Counted from the stretch's first letter, positions 45,852-59,725 are shown. The stretch is 64,000 bases of DNA from Schistocephalus solidus (GCA_017591395.1 WEDG01001224.1:26115-90114); one strand, 5' to 3'. Numbers and translations: made by a program. The notes: generated by a model from the sequence alone, not told the origin.

Positions 45852-46689
45852 GTGAGCCTTTTAGTTGTCCGTTTATCCCATTTTTCTGTCGGTTTTTAAT
45901 AGTGGCTTCTGATTTTCAACACAAAGTCCGATAACCAAGCTCAGTAACTTTGCTCTCACAGGCATGTAGCATGGCAATTCGATGACTTGAATTAGTTTCT
46001 TATTAGGAAGGCTTTCGCGGCATCGATAAATCTGTCATTCATCTACGATATTTGGATGGCAAGACACTTTGTAGATGACCGAAGATAGACGTATAGGAGC
46101 AGTGGCTGACGAAGCTAAACATCCTGCCTAGGAGTGCCATACACGAGCAGGTCCCCCTTTACATGTATTATGCCTTCATGAGGTGGATCGGATCTGAAAT
46201 CTGTGAGAACATCACAAAGGTTACATTTAGAATGAGCCACTATAGTTTTAATTTTAGTCCCACAGTCCATTCAAAATATACGGTGCATTATTCTTTTGGT
46301 TGGTGGCTTTAATAGACACGAATTTCTTTCTGTCTCGATAAATGCGAGGGTGTTCGATTAATTATAATGATGAATGCGTAGATTATCCATGAGGATGAAT
46401 TTCCAAATGTCAGTCTCCTACTTTCATCCCCCACACACGCACCAGTTGAAAGTCTGCGCAGCTCAACCAACTAGAGACGTATGCACTCGTATGGCATATC
46501 AGTCAACGGAGACGACGACGTTCGTCATCTGCCAGCCACAGGGTGGGCGCAGGTATGGACACTTGGATTACACCTATCGCACTACCTCTATCCTGTCAAA
46601 CTCGAAAAGTTGAAAAGACCGCTGACAACACCGGCTTCGATGACTGACGGGATTAAAGAAACCGACAATGGGTGCTTCACGCGCGTGGT

Positions 46690-47370
46690 ACGCACGCACA
46701 AACACGACAGTTCGACCTTCAAGTACGACGAGGTCCACCGTATGCTCCACAGAAAGGATGGTGCAGGGACGGTGACTTGCGCGTGATCTAGTTGAAAATG
46801 ATAGTAGACTTGGGCTGCATCTACTGCACTCTCTTCTCCTCCCCATCTGAGGCCGGTGTCAAGACAGAGTCAAGAAGACCAGAGATGGGAGAGGGTGCAG
46901 GTGGCTGATGCGGTCGGGGCCCGTTGGCCCTAGCTGCCGCTAGGCGTGCCACCATACCCCCCATGTTCGACATTTGTTATGTGAGTGCAACTCGAATAAC
47001 GCCTGCCGTGCCCTGATGTGGTCCCCGTGTTGATCCAACGCATCTACCACATGGCCCATTTAGGCGGCACACGTGCGTGAACACACACAGGCCAGTTCAA
47101 CCGTCGTGGTCTGACAATGTCCAACCTATGCCCCACGGAAGGGTGGTGCAGGGACGGTGACTTGCGCGTGATTTAGTTTAAAGTGATAGTAGACTTGCGC
47201 TGCATCTACCAAACTCTCTCCTCCTCCCTCACCTATGCCCGGTGTCATGACAGAGTCAAGAAAACCGGAGATGGGAGAGGGCGCAGGTGGCTTGCGCGGC
47301 CGGAGCCGCCACTGGGTGTACCACCACACCCGGCTCGGATCCCACGGAGTGGGAACACACACAATCACAT
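46690..47370 (+). repeat. Two tandem copies of dispersed repeat D
   Basis: Copy 1 (about 46700-47090) and copy 2 (about 47095-47370) each carry GGTGGTGCAGGGACGGTGAC or a near variant, AGTAGACTTGCGCTGCATC and ACAGAGTCAAGAA.ACC.GA in that order. They follow each other directly, as at 16.4-17.2 kb. No internal promoter or coding capacity is seen. Confidence 0.8.
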
Positions 47371-47479
47371 TAGTGACTAGTATTGCACAAAAAAGAACGA
47401 GGTAGTGCCTAGGATCCCAACTTAGTAGGAGTTTCATAGAGGCCACATTACTGAGCCATTGCAGCCTGATACTCCGTCC

Positions 47480-49700
47480 TGGGAGGGAGACCGAATTATC
47501 TCGTAAAGTGGCAGGCTTCCCAGCCGCGGCTTTTAGCGTGCCGTGGTTTATTCAAGCGTGTCATATTGTCTATGGTCGACCTCACATTCCCTGAGCTCTC
47601 TCCCAGGCCTCAGTCTGCTGTGCCAGCCAGTCAGCAGTCTGATGTGGGAATTCGGCACATGTGGCTTACATGCCGTTTACGCGTGCCACACTCAACGTGC
47701 TTCTTGCACAACATACTGGGTGGGCTTCTCGGAGCTCACCTACGGTAGAGAGCATTAGAGGTCACACGTAGACGCAGCTGAGGAACACGCTATGCACTTA
47801 CATGGGAAGTGTCCATTCCGTGCTCGTGGAAGATGATGTGAGCTGGATTCATGTGTGGTCTATAGGCTGTTAGGGAGATGTTTGGTAATGGGATTTGGTC
47901 TGCGGATTTCTCGTGGAGGCTAAATGTGGCCAAGTAGGCTCATGTGGTTACTGAATGTGCATGGACAGTTTCCACAGCTGAAGCGGTGGCGGCTGCTCCC
48001 GGCACTGGTTTGCTAGTCTCTCTGCGATGGAGTTGCAAGTCAGCGACGCGACCAATGCGTGATGCGAACGTGCGATTGCAAGAACGATGGGTTTTGATCG
48101 AGTCTTATTGCTGGTGGTGGAGATGGCGTTGGTTGACGGGACGTTGGGAGTGCCCTCAGCGGTGTTGAGAGTGGGAAAAGTAGTAGTAATCACTCTTTTA
48201 GTTTCCTTTTTGTGCTCGTTGATGAGAACGCATAGTGACCTCACCTGGGACGACTAGTTGTTTGAGTAGGGCTGGTTATCCGTCCTTGTGAAGTAATTGA
48301 TCCTGTTTATTTGCAGCTGTCCCAGTATCACGTGGATGCTGAGTATTCCAGTCCTTTTGGGGACTTTCGTGTCCGAAATTCTGTTTCTAATGCCTGAGCT
48401 TTGCCGTTTCCGTCGTTGTATTGAGTTCAAAATCATCCGCAAACCTAGGTCGTGGATGTTGGTTTGGGATACTAATGAACATGATTGCGTACGTCGTGCG
48501 TTGAGCCATTATCCATCGAGTCGGTAGACGATGTTGATTCCTGGCCGATCCTCAGGATTGGCGTCCATAAGCATGACTGAGGAGATTAAAGAGCTTGTGG
48601 GCGAGTACAAAGAACTGCTCCCCACCATGGACCACTGCGATTGCTTCCCAGGTTTTCTAATTGTCCACGTCAAAGTTCTGTCATGCCGTGTACGGAGCCC
48701 TTTGGGCATCCGAACTTCAGCATGATCTTTCAGAGTCCGCTGCGACACACTGAATTGAAGTATTTCATTATGTCTATAAAGGCAGTGCAGAGGCTTGTCC
48801 GCATTTTATCTCATTTTTTTACGAATCGCGGGTGGCGAAGATCTTGTCTACGATGCACTGGCTGCGTCTGAATCTGTAATGTATTTTCGAGAGGAGTCCT
48901 TTTTCCAACTGACTGTTAAAATGGCCGGGGAGGATGCGGGCAAAGATTTGCCGCAATTTTAAGGAGGGAAATGTCATGATGGTATCGTAGAGCTGTCGAT
49001 GCTCTTGTGTTTGTTGATGTGTATGAGGGTGGCATCCTTAAATTTCCGAGAAACTTGTTCTTACCGCCACAACTGGAACAGTAATGTGAGTTTTTTCATC
49101 AGCCCAGTGCCGCCATGCTTGAAAAAATTCGGTTGCGATTGCATCGAATCCCGGCGCTTTCTCACTCGGGAGCTTTTGCATAGCTTCAATTGCTTCTGAG
49201 AGGGAAGGCGAATGCCACAGGTGATGTTGGCGGTATATGTCGGCATCAAAAATTGTGGATGAATGTTGCGGATGGTTTTAAATTGCTCGAACCATCAATT
49301 CAGAATCTCCTCTTTCTCCGTAAGGCGTTTTGTCTCTTTGGAACTGAGTAGTGATTCGTTTATTTTGGTGCGGTTGCCGTAGCTTGCCGTACTAGAATCT
49401 AAGGAATTCATTTTATGCTTGTGGTCCGCGCGGCCTTTGATTTCCTCAGCCTTGCATGTTTTTGCATCCCTTGCGCTCTCTGTTGTACCGTGGCAACATC
49501 TTAAGTAGGCCATATCATTTGCGTTCGTATTGCGGTTGATGTAGGCTTTTTGAAAGCCTATTTTCTCGAGGGTCTGGTTGCGGACTTCGTAGTTTTTGTC
49601 GAGCCAATTCTGGTTTTGACGGCATGCGAGACAGAGGACTTCGAGGATGTTGAAATGCATCACTTTCCGTAGTTGGCACCCTTGCATCTCCACGGTGGAG
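47480..49700 (-). mobile_element. Broken non-LTR retrotransposon, RT and zinc-finger tail
   Basis: The minus strand gives, in order: a connector helix (49693-49295; QNQNWLDKNYEVRNQ, then LSSKETKRLTEKEEILN); the RT entry (near 49150; FKHGGTGLMKKLTLLFQ); motif A region; a segment SSVMLMDANPEDRPGINIVY (near 48560); a FADD box followed by FELNTTTE (about 48460); then PKRTGILSIHVILGQLQ (about 48350); and a degraded segment to about 47500 in which CNSIAERLANQCR...MHIQ may be a decayed zinc-finger tail. Roughly 100 or more residues normally found between the FADD box and RTGILSIH are missing. Frame breaks are numerous. Confidence 0.85.
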
Positions 49701-52384
49701 GCGTCATGTGGAGTCTTCCGATCTTCCAGGCGATTTGTCAGTCATATTCGAAGCAGTAATCTGGCACAGTTAACCGAGCAGTATTTTATTTACCTGGGGT
49801 CACTTCCCTTCCTGTCTCCTGTGAGGTGGCAGCCGCTGCCTCATTTTACAGCTAATGAGGCGGTAGTCCCTCAGTCGTTGTTGCAGATCGCCTTTGCCAT
49901 AACTACGTAGTAATGTTCCCGCTCCAGATTAGAACGTAGTTCAACGGTTGCTGCACCGCGGTCTGTGGTGCATTCAGGTTGCTTTCTCCCACGGCAGAAG
50001 GCGGAAAATGGTGTCGCTAAGTGGGTTGTGGTGCTCTGCGCAGCTTAGCAAGAGGGAGGGGGATGAGGCCGAAACGGTTACAGCGGCCAATTCCGTGGTG
50101 ACCTAACACGCCCTCCCGAGCACCGTTGTTTATCTGAACGCGGACGCTAAAACAATCAAGGCAATCAAATTGTCTATATTCGGCACAGCCGCCAGGTCAT
50201 GCAGGTTATCGGAGAACTTTTTTCATGATTTCATTGGAGCTGATCATTTAGGTGGCGTAGGCGCCGACGGTGGTGGTGGTGTTGGCGACTATTTGCTCCC
50301 TGGTGAGGCATGCGCAATGTCTTTAAGACGGTCGTTTACAGAACATTCGTCTCAAAATGTCTTCTCGTTAGACAAAGGCGACGCCAGCATCGAAGGACTG
50401 GTTTTGTTTACGGAATCGTTTCTTAGGGTCTTTTGATGGCATCCTTCCGCACAATTGTCTGAATCGAAAAACCATTTGCGTTTTCCAACTTTGGTTTGTC
50501 TTACCTGATGTCGCAGAACTCTGGAAAATTTATGGTCATTAGAAGATCATATGTTAGACACAACATTCGCGATGACTGTTAGCTGATTTAATAGTACACT
50601 GGTTATATTCCAGAAGACTTTTAGGCAGTATTTCTCCACCGACTTATATCCCTTTTCATAAAACATTCGTAAAATTTGTGCCGAATTTTCAACAACGTGT
50701 CCACCTTCATTTAAAAAATCTATGTTCCAACCTTCAAGTGGTTACGGGGCACACGTAAACATTAACATATGGCAGAATTGACGAATGAGGTTGGTGATTC
50801 AGGATCATCGGAGCGTATAATATTCGATATTGTTAATTTCCGCAGTTACGATGTCTGAAGGTTTAGGCTAGGAAAATTGCTCCTTTTACAGTTACTTATG
50901 TGTCGATTGCACTTACACATCCGAAGTTCCATAAAACTTCGCTTTGTTTTGCGCCGAAGTTGCCGCGCCAAGTGTTCATCTGTTTTGTCATCTGGTCAGC
51001 TCACCACATTGGACATCGTGCAATACAAAGCGAACAAGAGATCGAAATGCTAACCTAACCAATGAAACTAACGACTCAAGGTCTTGCCAGCCGGCCGGAA
51101 GTTGGACCTCTAACTCTCTACCCTATTTCCTACAGTCATCTCACGATAATTTTGTTGCCTTGCTATTGGTTTCGTCCCAACCAATAGGAGTGCCACTGTA
51201 GGCTGGAGTGAGCAAAGTCGCTCTCTGATTTGCGCTCCAGCGTTGCAGTAAAATTATCCTGTCGGTGTCTGCCGTTCCATGTCAACGAGACGCGCCGTTC
51301 TCACCAGCAGCTTTTAAGATTGCCTCGCTACTTTGGCAGTAGCACGTGTGCGTATTGTTTCTTACCGATGAGGAAAAAATTGTCGTTTTGGTGGCTACTG
51401 TTGCGTAATACTTTTAAAAGTATTAGCATATGAGGGCTCTTGGTGAATTCGGCTGTGAAATTAATAGACATTTCCAAGTTCGTCAAGCCTTCAGGACTAT
51501 GTCTATCCATGAACTGAAACGACTTTTAGAAAAGCCAGGGGTTGTTCATCACACTTCCAGAAATAATTACAAAAGAGAGGAGTTGTGTTTGGCAGGACGT
51601 TTTTGATTACTTGCTGCAGATTACTGTATAAACTTTCGAAACAATATATTTGTAAAGAAAACATTCGCACATGCTTGGGCGAGGGTTTCTGTCTGCCTAA
51701 TGCAGCAGCATTTACCTGAAATGTATTCTTATTGACCAATAATAACCGTAAAATGATGGTGTTATGCATTTTTTTCCGCACTGTAAACTCATCTGATTTT
51801 ACTGTATTTGGCGATCACGCTCCAATGGTGCTTAGTATACGGTAGGCATGGTAAATGTACTGTCTTCAGACGCTCATTGCTGTCAGTTCGCCTCAACCAC
51901 CTCCATTAATAAGGGTTATGACGATCGACAGTTGACTGAGACCCAACAATATGTCCTTTTCCTCATCATTCTAAAGATAAGGGTTAAGAACTATCTTTGC
52001 ACACCACTGTTCTCACTTGTGCATTCTTCTATTCCCAACCCACACGGTCCACTCAGTTTGAATTGCCTATTGGTGGAACAAAAATTATCAGAGTGGATGA
52101 ATGCGCGTCAACAAAGGATATTAGAACGACCCGGCACATTAAATTTGTTTTAAGCTCTGCTTGAGGTCGTTGTTTTTCTATTTTCATTCTATACGATTTT
52201 GAGTGAATTAAGAAATGTAGAATTATCTACTTGAATAGGAGACAAAACACAACACATGTTAGTTCTCATGGAGTCCCTGTAAAGTTGTTTGCTTTTCTTT
52301 CGGTGCCAAGCTTAATCGGTGGCGAATTCTACGCAGGTAATGGTCGATCGGTAAACAGGTACATAAACTTTTCCCTCTTAACAG

Positions 52385-52513
52385 GTGCCATTTACAACTG
52401 AAAACCCTGCCAAAGACCGGCCACCGGAAAATGTCATTGACGCCTATCCAAGCTCTGCACCACCCGCCCTTCCCAAACGCAAGCAGGCAGTGTCCCTTGC
52501 AGCTAGTACCAAG
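52385..52513 (+). CDS. PPFIA: Probable liprin-alpha exon J (Pro-rich linker)
   Basis: This 43-codon exon runs from phase 0 to phase 0. It encodes VPFTTENPAKDRPPENVIDA followed by a Pro/Ser/Lys-rich stretch ending AVSLAASTK. The acceptor is TCCCTCTTAACAG and the donor is AAG|GTACAG. The content is disordered and not diagnostic. The assignment rests on good splice sites, an open frame and phase agreement with the exon ending at 45851. It would lie in the variable linker before the SAM domains, which are not present in this window. Confidence 0.7.
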
Positions 52514-54138
52514 GTACAGCCCAAGTTTTTCCATGCCTGACTTTCAGTACCTTTCAGTGGTGTTTATCAAAAACTGGGCAATCTTAGAGTTTAATTATAT
52601 GCGATATTTTTGCATCATGCAAATATGCTTATGCAATTGTGAGGTCTCGTCTCCACCACCACCAGAATGCCGGTGCTATCGGATTGGTAGAGTAGATTCG
52701 ACCTAAACTTTCGGCTATTAATCCTACGTTTAGTTTAAATCCCTCGAACCAATGTAATTTATGCGGACAGCTACACGTCCCCTGTGCAGGACATTAGTTG
52801 ACTAGCTTTCGTATTTTTTCGCATGAAGCAACTGGTCGGGATTATTTATACGTTAACGTCCAGAAAAATGTCCATCCTCATGGCTTAGCCCTAAAACTAA
52901 CCCTAATTCGAACTCAAACAAAACCTTAACCGTAACCCTCATTTCCTTGAACTTGGCGCAAAGCCAACCATGCCAGTGGGGGTAGGGACCTATAAATCCC
53001 ATCTCTACTAAAGAGGTTTCTGCGTTCAGTTTTTATGCTGGTAGTATGATGGGGTTTGTAGTGACATTTTATTTTCAGAAACTGTCTCTTAACTATGATA
53101 GTCCAGTGGTCAGGTGGCTTGCGATGCGAGTCCAAATGTGCGCAGCGTCTTCGGAATTAGAGCGTTAACTTCGAGCACTCTTGGATAACGACGGCCGTAG
53201 GTAGGGTACTATGAATGGAAATGGCATGTCAAGGTAGAAATCTCGGATTGTTAGAGGTTTTAAAGGAAGAAGCAAAGCCTGCGGAGAAACGAACCTACTT
53301 TCAGCCTATAAACAGTCAAATAAAACTCATCAATTTGGAAAAAAAATAGGAGATGGGGAAAAATAAACAGATCTCTTCTGCTAATTGTTCACAGTGGACT
53401 CTCGGACAGTGAACACAAGGCACGTTACCTTCGCTGGTATTTGAGGTAATCAAAATGCCTTAATCAAGGGCTTATACAGGTTATACTCGGGCTGCGAAAA
53501 GAAACATTTCTGTGTACTGTCTCATCGGATTTGTGTCCTCTCTCCGGACCATTTCCTACTTTGATGCAGACTTTTACTTTTTTACCTGAACGTGGGCAGG
53601 TCTTCCGATCCCTTTGAACTAGCGATTGCGCTCAACGTGTCCCCTGTTTTGATTCCACCCAAAAGAGGGAGAAGGAAAATACGCTTTCTTTGAAGCTGTT
53701 CAAAAATTTCAGTAAAAATTCTTCCATTTACTGTGCCGAGATTATAAATTAACAAATAACGCAAGGGTCGAAGTGATTGCCTCTAAAATGAGCACCTATT
53801 ATGGGAAGAGACTTGCAGTCGTAGTTTCTGCCTTTTGGAATCCTTACATGTAAGGTAGCGTGTCGCAAATGCCAGATCGTAACCCTGGTATGCCGATGTA
53901 GGGCAAAAGATGTGTCGGAAGCCTCGACGCGTGGGACGGAAAGACCTCGCAGCAATTTGATCAGAGTAACATAGATGGACGGCTTCATCCATAATTTGAT
54001 CAGCGAGTTGCGTGACCGTTGTGATGTGACGTTGTATTAGTATGCCAACTCAAACAATATGACGAACACTACTAGCAGCAGCAGCAGCAGCAGCGGAACA
54101 GAGCATTTCGAGGTTAAGTTTTAAAATCAGCATACCTT
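52514..54138 (+). other. Liprin-alpha intron, cut off at the fold-back
   Basis: Intron sequence follows the last exon. It includes a stretch of AACCCTAA/AACCTTAACC-like motifs at about 52890-52940 (probably a piece of the MITE-like family) and an AGC run at 54073-54094. No acceptor leading into a SAM-domain exon is seen before the sequence turns back on itself at 54138. Confidence 0.7.
54073..54094. repeat. (AGC)7 microsatellite
   Basis: A pure AGC run. In the reverse-complement copy to the right (about 54225-54245) the same place reads TGCTATACTACTTCGCTG, so the run has been scrambled and shortened there. Confidence 0.9.
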
Positions 54139-54178
54139 TGTTTAAGCAATGCAGGGAAAATAACAGGAGAATCAATGA
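54139..54178. other. 40-nt hinge of the giant inverted repeat
   Basis: TTAAAATCAGCATACC (54123-54138) on the left and its exact reverse complement GGTATGCTGATTTTAA (54179-54194) on the right enclose these 40 bases. Everything to the right mirrors what lies to the left. Confidence 0.92.
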
Positions 54179-55389
54179 GGTATGCTGATTTTAAAGAAGC
54201 TTAGCCTCGAAAAGCTCTTTCTGTTCCACTGCTATACTACTTCGCTGATTGACGCCGTCATCACAACGGTCACCCTCGCAAATCAGAAAATATGGATGGC
54301 TCGTCATCCTCAAACCACTGCGAAATCCTCCCGCGTCAGCACTTCGGCTATCTTTACCCTATCGGCATACCGGGTACGATCTGGCGTTGCGATGCGCCTG
54401 GCGTATCGGGGTCAAAAGGCAGAAGCAAGTCTTCTTTCCCGCCAACCAGGTGGCACCATTTAAGCAATCACTCGTTTGCCGTTATTGTTAATTTACTAAT
54501 CTCGGCACAGTAAATAATTTTGCTGAGAGCCGCAACATCTTTTGGTGAATCAAACGAGGACACGTTCAAGCATCATATGAGATCGAAGCCACGTTCGAAG
54601 ACAAAGTAAAGTCTGCATCGAAACCGAGGAAATGGTCGGAGAGAACACAATCCCGTGAAGACGTGCACCGAAATGTTTCTTTAAACGGCCAGTATAACCT
54701 GTAACCACCCGATTTTGTTATACCGGCGAAGGCAACGTTCGCTGTCAACAGTGAAGAGATACTGTTTATTTTCCCCATCTCCTGTTTTTTCAGAGAACCG
54801 ATGAGTTTTATTTGACTTTGTTTATGTTTAATGAGTTCGTTTCTCCGCGGCTTTAACTTCTTTCACTAGCCTACAACAATGAATTCTACTGTGTAATACC
54901 TACGACCGTCAGGTGCTCGAGAAGTTAGCGGCTAATTCGGGCAACTGCGCACATTGAACTCTGCAACCAACTGGACTATCATGGACCAGAGACAGTTTCT
55001 GAAATAAAATGTCATAAAACCCATCATGCTACCAGCAAATGGTTGGCGTGGGGTTAGGTGGGACGGGTTCCGAATTAGGGATTGGTTACAGAGGCTAATG
55101 AGATGGTTATTTCTGGACGTAACGTATAAATAATCCCGACGGTGCTCATGCATCACAGCTTTAGTCAATATCTGCACGAAGAACTGTCACGCCAAGCCCG
55201 GTTGATTCGAAGATTTAAGCGGCAGAGATTAATAACCGAGATTTAGGTCGATCTACTCTTACCGTCGACAACACCGGCATTCTGATGATATTGGTGTACA
55301 TATTTTGCATGATGCAAATATGCGCTATTCAAACTCAAAGACTGCCGGTTTTGATAAACACCACTACGCTGAGAATCGACGTGAAGAAA

Positions 55390-55487
55390 CTTGGTGTTTA
55401 ACTGCGAGAACACTGTTTGCGTTTGAAGAGCATGCGGATGAATGAGCGTCGGCTGTTTCCGTGGCCATTATTGAGTTCGGTGTAAAC
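55390..55487 (-). pseudogene. Corrupted mirror of the exon at 52385-52513
   Basis: On the minus strand this stretch retains pieces of the exon (CTTGGT at its left edge, CACTG...TTTGCGTTTG, TTTCCGTGGCC, GGTGTAAAC at its right edge) but is about 98 nt instead of 129 and has no open frame or intact splice sites. It is part of the fold-back copy, not a second exon. Confidence 0.75.
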
Positions 55488-58400
55488 TTCTGTTAAAGAG
55501 GGAAAGTTTAGCCTGTTTACCGATGTTATTACCGCAGAAATTCGCCGCCGATGGCGCGGCACCGAAAACGGCTTTACGAAGGACTTTCCATGAAGCAGCG
55601 TAATGGGCCCGTGTTTTGTCTCTGACCGAAGCGAATTAATTACCCGCATTTCTTATTACGCTCAAATAAACGTAAACTAATGAAAACGGCGACATCAGCT
55701 TGAAACTTAAAATAATATTAACGGTCGTTATCTTTGTTGACTTGCGTCATCCGCTTGCGACAATTTTGTTCACCGCAATAAACAATTAAACTGAGTGAAC
55801 GTGAAATAGAAGAATACCGTCGAAACAGTGGTGATAAAGGTGTAAACCTTATCTTTAAATGATGAGGAAAAGAACGCTGTGTTAGTCTCGTCGACTTCAA
55901 TCGATCATCATAACCACTGACCAATGGAGGTGGTGAACAATATTATTGCATTTACCCATGCCTACCTTAAGCGCCATGAGCGTGATCTTCCAATGCAATA
56001 AGATGGTTACAGTCGCGAAAAAATGCATAACACAATCGTTACCGTTATTATCGGTCAATAAGTACATTTCGGGTAATGCTGCTGCGATAGGCGAACCCAT
56101 AACTGGCGGCTGCGGAAAATGTTTCTTTACAAGCTATATATTGTTTCGGTTGCTACGGTAATCTGCGGCAATGACGTCACCATGATTATTGACGCGGAGA
56201 TAATGATGTTAACCCTATTTCACAAAAGTCGTTTCCGGTTCATGGACAGACATCGGTCTGAAAGCTTGACGAAGCTGGAAATCGTATTAATTTCACGTGA
56301 CCACCATATCTTTAATGCTTTTAAAAGTATTGCGCAACGGTAACCGCAAAGCACGACATTTCGCCATCGATGGCAATGCGCGCACGTCGCTACTGCTGAA
56401 ACATAACGAACTGTCTAAACTGCTGTTGAAGCGGCGCCTGAACGACAGACATTTGAATATTGCTGCGGCGCTGGGCGCAGATCGAAGGCGACTTTAGCAC
56501 TCCAACCGATGGCACTCTGATTTCGGGACGAAACCAACAACGAACAACAAATTATCGTGGTGACTTTAACCGAAGCTGGGGTGAAAGTCAGAGGTCGGCT
56601 TCCGGCTTAGGCTGACGCGTGCAGTCGTTAGTTTCATTGATTGAGTTAGCGATATAACGTTAAATTGCGCGATGTCAATGTTGAGCTGACGAATGATAAC
56701 AGATGAACGCTGGCGCGTGGCTTCGACAAGCGGTTTTAATGAACTTCGGTCAACCGAATTTTTAATCGTACATAACTGGCTTTGTAAAAGGCAATTTCAC
56801 AGCTAAACTGCTTCGACATCATGCCGGAAGTAACATTATCTATTATGCGCTCGATGATCGCAATCACCAACCTCGTTCGTCGATTCTGCCATATGTTATT
56901 ACAGTATGGGTACGGTGAAAATTCGGCGCAAATTTACGATGTTTGAGGACGGTTGGCGATCATGTGACCATAAAATTTTACGGAGTTAACAAACCAAAGT
57001 TGAGCACAAATATTTTCATTCGGAGTAATTATTGCGGACAACAAATCAAAACCTGAAACGATTTCATAAACTGCGTCATCGTGCTGGCGTCACCACAGAT
57101 TGTACGAACGAATGTTCTGTAAGCTTGACTTTGCGTCTAAAACGTGCGCATGCCCTCACCGAACAAATAGTCTTAACGCACCACCACCGTCAAACCGCCA
57201 CTAAATGATCAGCTCAATAATCGTGAAAAGTGCTCGATAACCTAAACTTTGACAACCGAATATGAACAATTTGTTAGCAGCGATTGTTTAGCGTCGCGTT
57301 CAATAAACAACGGTGCTCGAGAGATGATTGGAAATCACCACCTTGACATATCAACCGTTCGACCTCATCCCCTCTGTTGCTGGCTGCGCGGAGCACCGCA
57401 GCCCTTGGCGACGCCGTTTCGCTGCGCGTGGGAGAAGCGGCACGGATGAACCGCAACCGTTCGAATTTACGTTCATCTGGAGCGAAGGTACAATACAAAC
57501 AGTTATGGTAACGAAACACCGGCTAACGACTTTGATTTAGCCTCATCGGCTTTAACAAAGGCTAATTTCACGAAGACGGAAACGGGTAATGAAGCTGCTG
57601 CTCGATTATTTATTAACGAACCCGCCAACTTCGAGGCCTTGACTGACAATCGCCTGAAATCGACTCCGCATGTTTACCTCCGCCATTGAGGTGCCGGCTT
57701 CCACGGAAAGTGATGCATTTGTCCTCGAGATCTCTGTCTGCATGCCGTCAAACAAAAATACGAAGTCCACGAACCTCGAAAAACAGGCTTTTAAAAGCCT
57801 ACGTCAATAACGCAAATAATAATGGCCTGCTGAATGTTGCGCAATGAAGGGCACCGAAGATATCTGGCTGTCTGAATCAAAGGCCGCGTAACATTCAAAA
57901 TGTTCGCCAGATTACCAGTGCGACAGCTGCGGCAACCGCTACCAAACTTCAAACAGTCACTAGTTTTCGATTCCCGAACAAAACTTTGGAAGAAGGAGAT
58001 CTGGTGGCTGTCATAACGTTCGTCACGGTGATAACGGCTACCGCCGGCGTCGCGGCATTCATATCTCGGAAACGGTGGCTTGTAAAGCCCCGTGGCGCCG
58101 TGATTCGATACGTCTGCCAGTACTTTCGAAGCGTGACGTATCGCTGTTTGAACATGAAAATACGTCTGTTCCGGTGATGACGACAGATATCGGAAATTTA
58201 GTGTATATCATACGCATCAACGCAGAGCATCGACTTTATTTCCTACCGCACCATAAGCTAAAGAATGCGGCGGAATCTTGACCATTTAACTTTGTCGGTT
58301 GGAAAAGACTCTCTCGAAGAAAGACATTACGGGTCGAACGGCAAGTAAATAAACCAGACATAACGCGACTAAAATGAGGATAAATAGCGGACACAACCTG

Positions 58401-59499
58401 CACTATTTATGAACGTAATGAAATCTTCAATTCGGTGATGATAGCGGCGGACTTCTGAAAGATCGTGCTGAAGTTCGGATAACTGACCTCATGAACAGAA
58501 CGATGAACAATTGAAAACGCGGAACAATCGCGGTGGCGGTGGTGATTCGGCATAACTATCTCCTCGGTCATCGCCATGGTCTCGAGGATCGGCAAAGGAA
58601 TGACGTCGTCTACCGACTCGATGGATAATGACTCAACGCGTACCGATATCATCGTTCATTAATCTGGCTGTCCTGGAACTGCGGATGATTTTGATTCTGA
58701 CGACGAAATCGAACGATGCGTGAATTTCGGACGCAATCCCCAGACTGGAGCTTCTCAGCATCCCGCGTCGATATAACTATCCAATGCCGCAAGGATGACC
58801 AACCCTGCTCAGGCAACTGGTCGTCCCCGAACACTGTGCGTTCATAAATCGGCAATCCGCAAAGAAACTAAAGGTGATTGCTACTACTTTTCACTCTCAA
58901 CGCTGTCCCAACGTCTATCGACAACATACCGGCGCAATGAAAACTCGATCAAACTTCCTTCTCTTTATCGTATCTGGCGACTTGCAACTCCGTCATGAAG
59001 CCGATATGGTACCGCTTTCGGCTATTGAGCTTGTCGTGCGTTCGATGACCGTGAACACTGCTGACCATTGCACTCCGCGAAGGTATCCGGACAAATCCCC
59101 GATTATGACTTGTCTCCTAACGACTGCCAGACAAAACAGGATCCAGCTCATATCTTCACGGCGCAGAATAGTTTGCTTCCCATCTTCGAATGCGCTGGTC
59201 TCAGCTGCGTACGATGGTGACGCCTACAATGCTCTGCCGTGGTGACTCAGAAGAAACCCGCAATATGTTAAGAAGCGTTGGTGTGGCGCATATTAACCGT
59301 ATGCCGAGTAAATCAGGCTGCTGACTGGCTGGCACAGCGGAGCTTTGGAAATGTCGGCCAGTCGCCAGATGGCTATGACGCAGCGAATAAACCGCGGCGC
59401 TTAAAAGCGCGGCAGGCTGCACTTTACGGGCATAATTCGATCTCCTCGAACGGTATCGGGCTTCGACAGCATATGGCTCTGGTTGAGCGCTCGTTCTGG

Positions 59500-59725
59500 T
59501 CGCTAATATTGACCCGGTATTCCCACTCGTGGGATCAACCGGTATTTACGCCAGTGGCTCCGGCCGCACCTGGCTTTCCCTGCGCTCTCCCATCTCCGGT
59601 TTTCGGAAACTCTGTCATGACTTGCCGGGCGCTGGAGGAAAGTTTGTGAATACGCTTTAAATCTACCAGCACTTTAAACTAAATCACGCGCAGGTCACCG
59701 TCACCACTGTCCGTGAGACATAGAC
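59500..59725 (-). repeat. Corrupted mirror of repeat D
   Basis: CTCTCCCATCTCCGGTTTTC and AAATCACGCGCAGGTCACCG are recognisable as the reverse complement of the repeat D copy at 47150-47370. This confirms the mirrored order of the right arm independently of the exons. Confidence 0.8.

Larger units (their letters stand above)
45852..52384 (+). other. Liprin-alpha intron with repeat D and a broken LINE
   Basis: It contains two copies of repeat D (46690-47370) and a minus-strand LINE remnant (47480-49700). A diverged block shared with 6885-6950 lies at about 46095-46150. The region 49710-52370 has no recognised gene. A plus-strand frame at 50170-50436 with a Gly-rich stretch has no known domain. 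Confidence 0.65.

Noticed and set aside
50170..50436. Gly-rich 88-residue frame as a nested gene
   Set aside because: No domain, no splice or promoter context, and it lies in an intron next to LINE debris.
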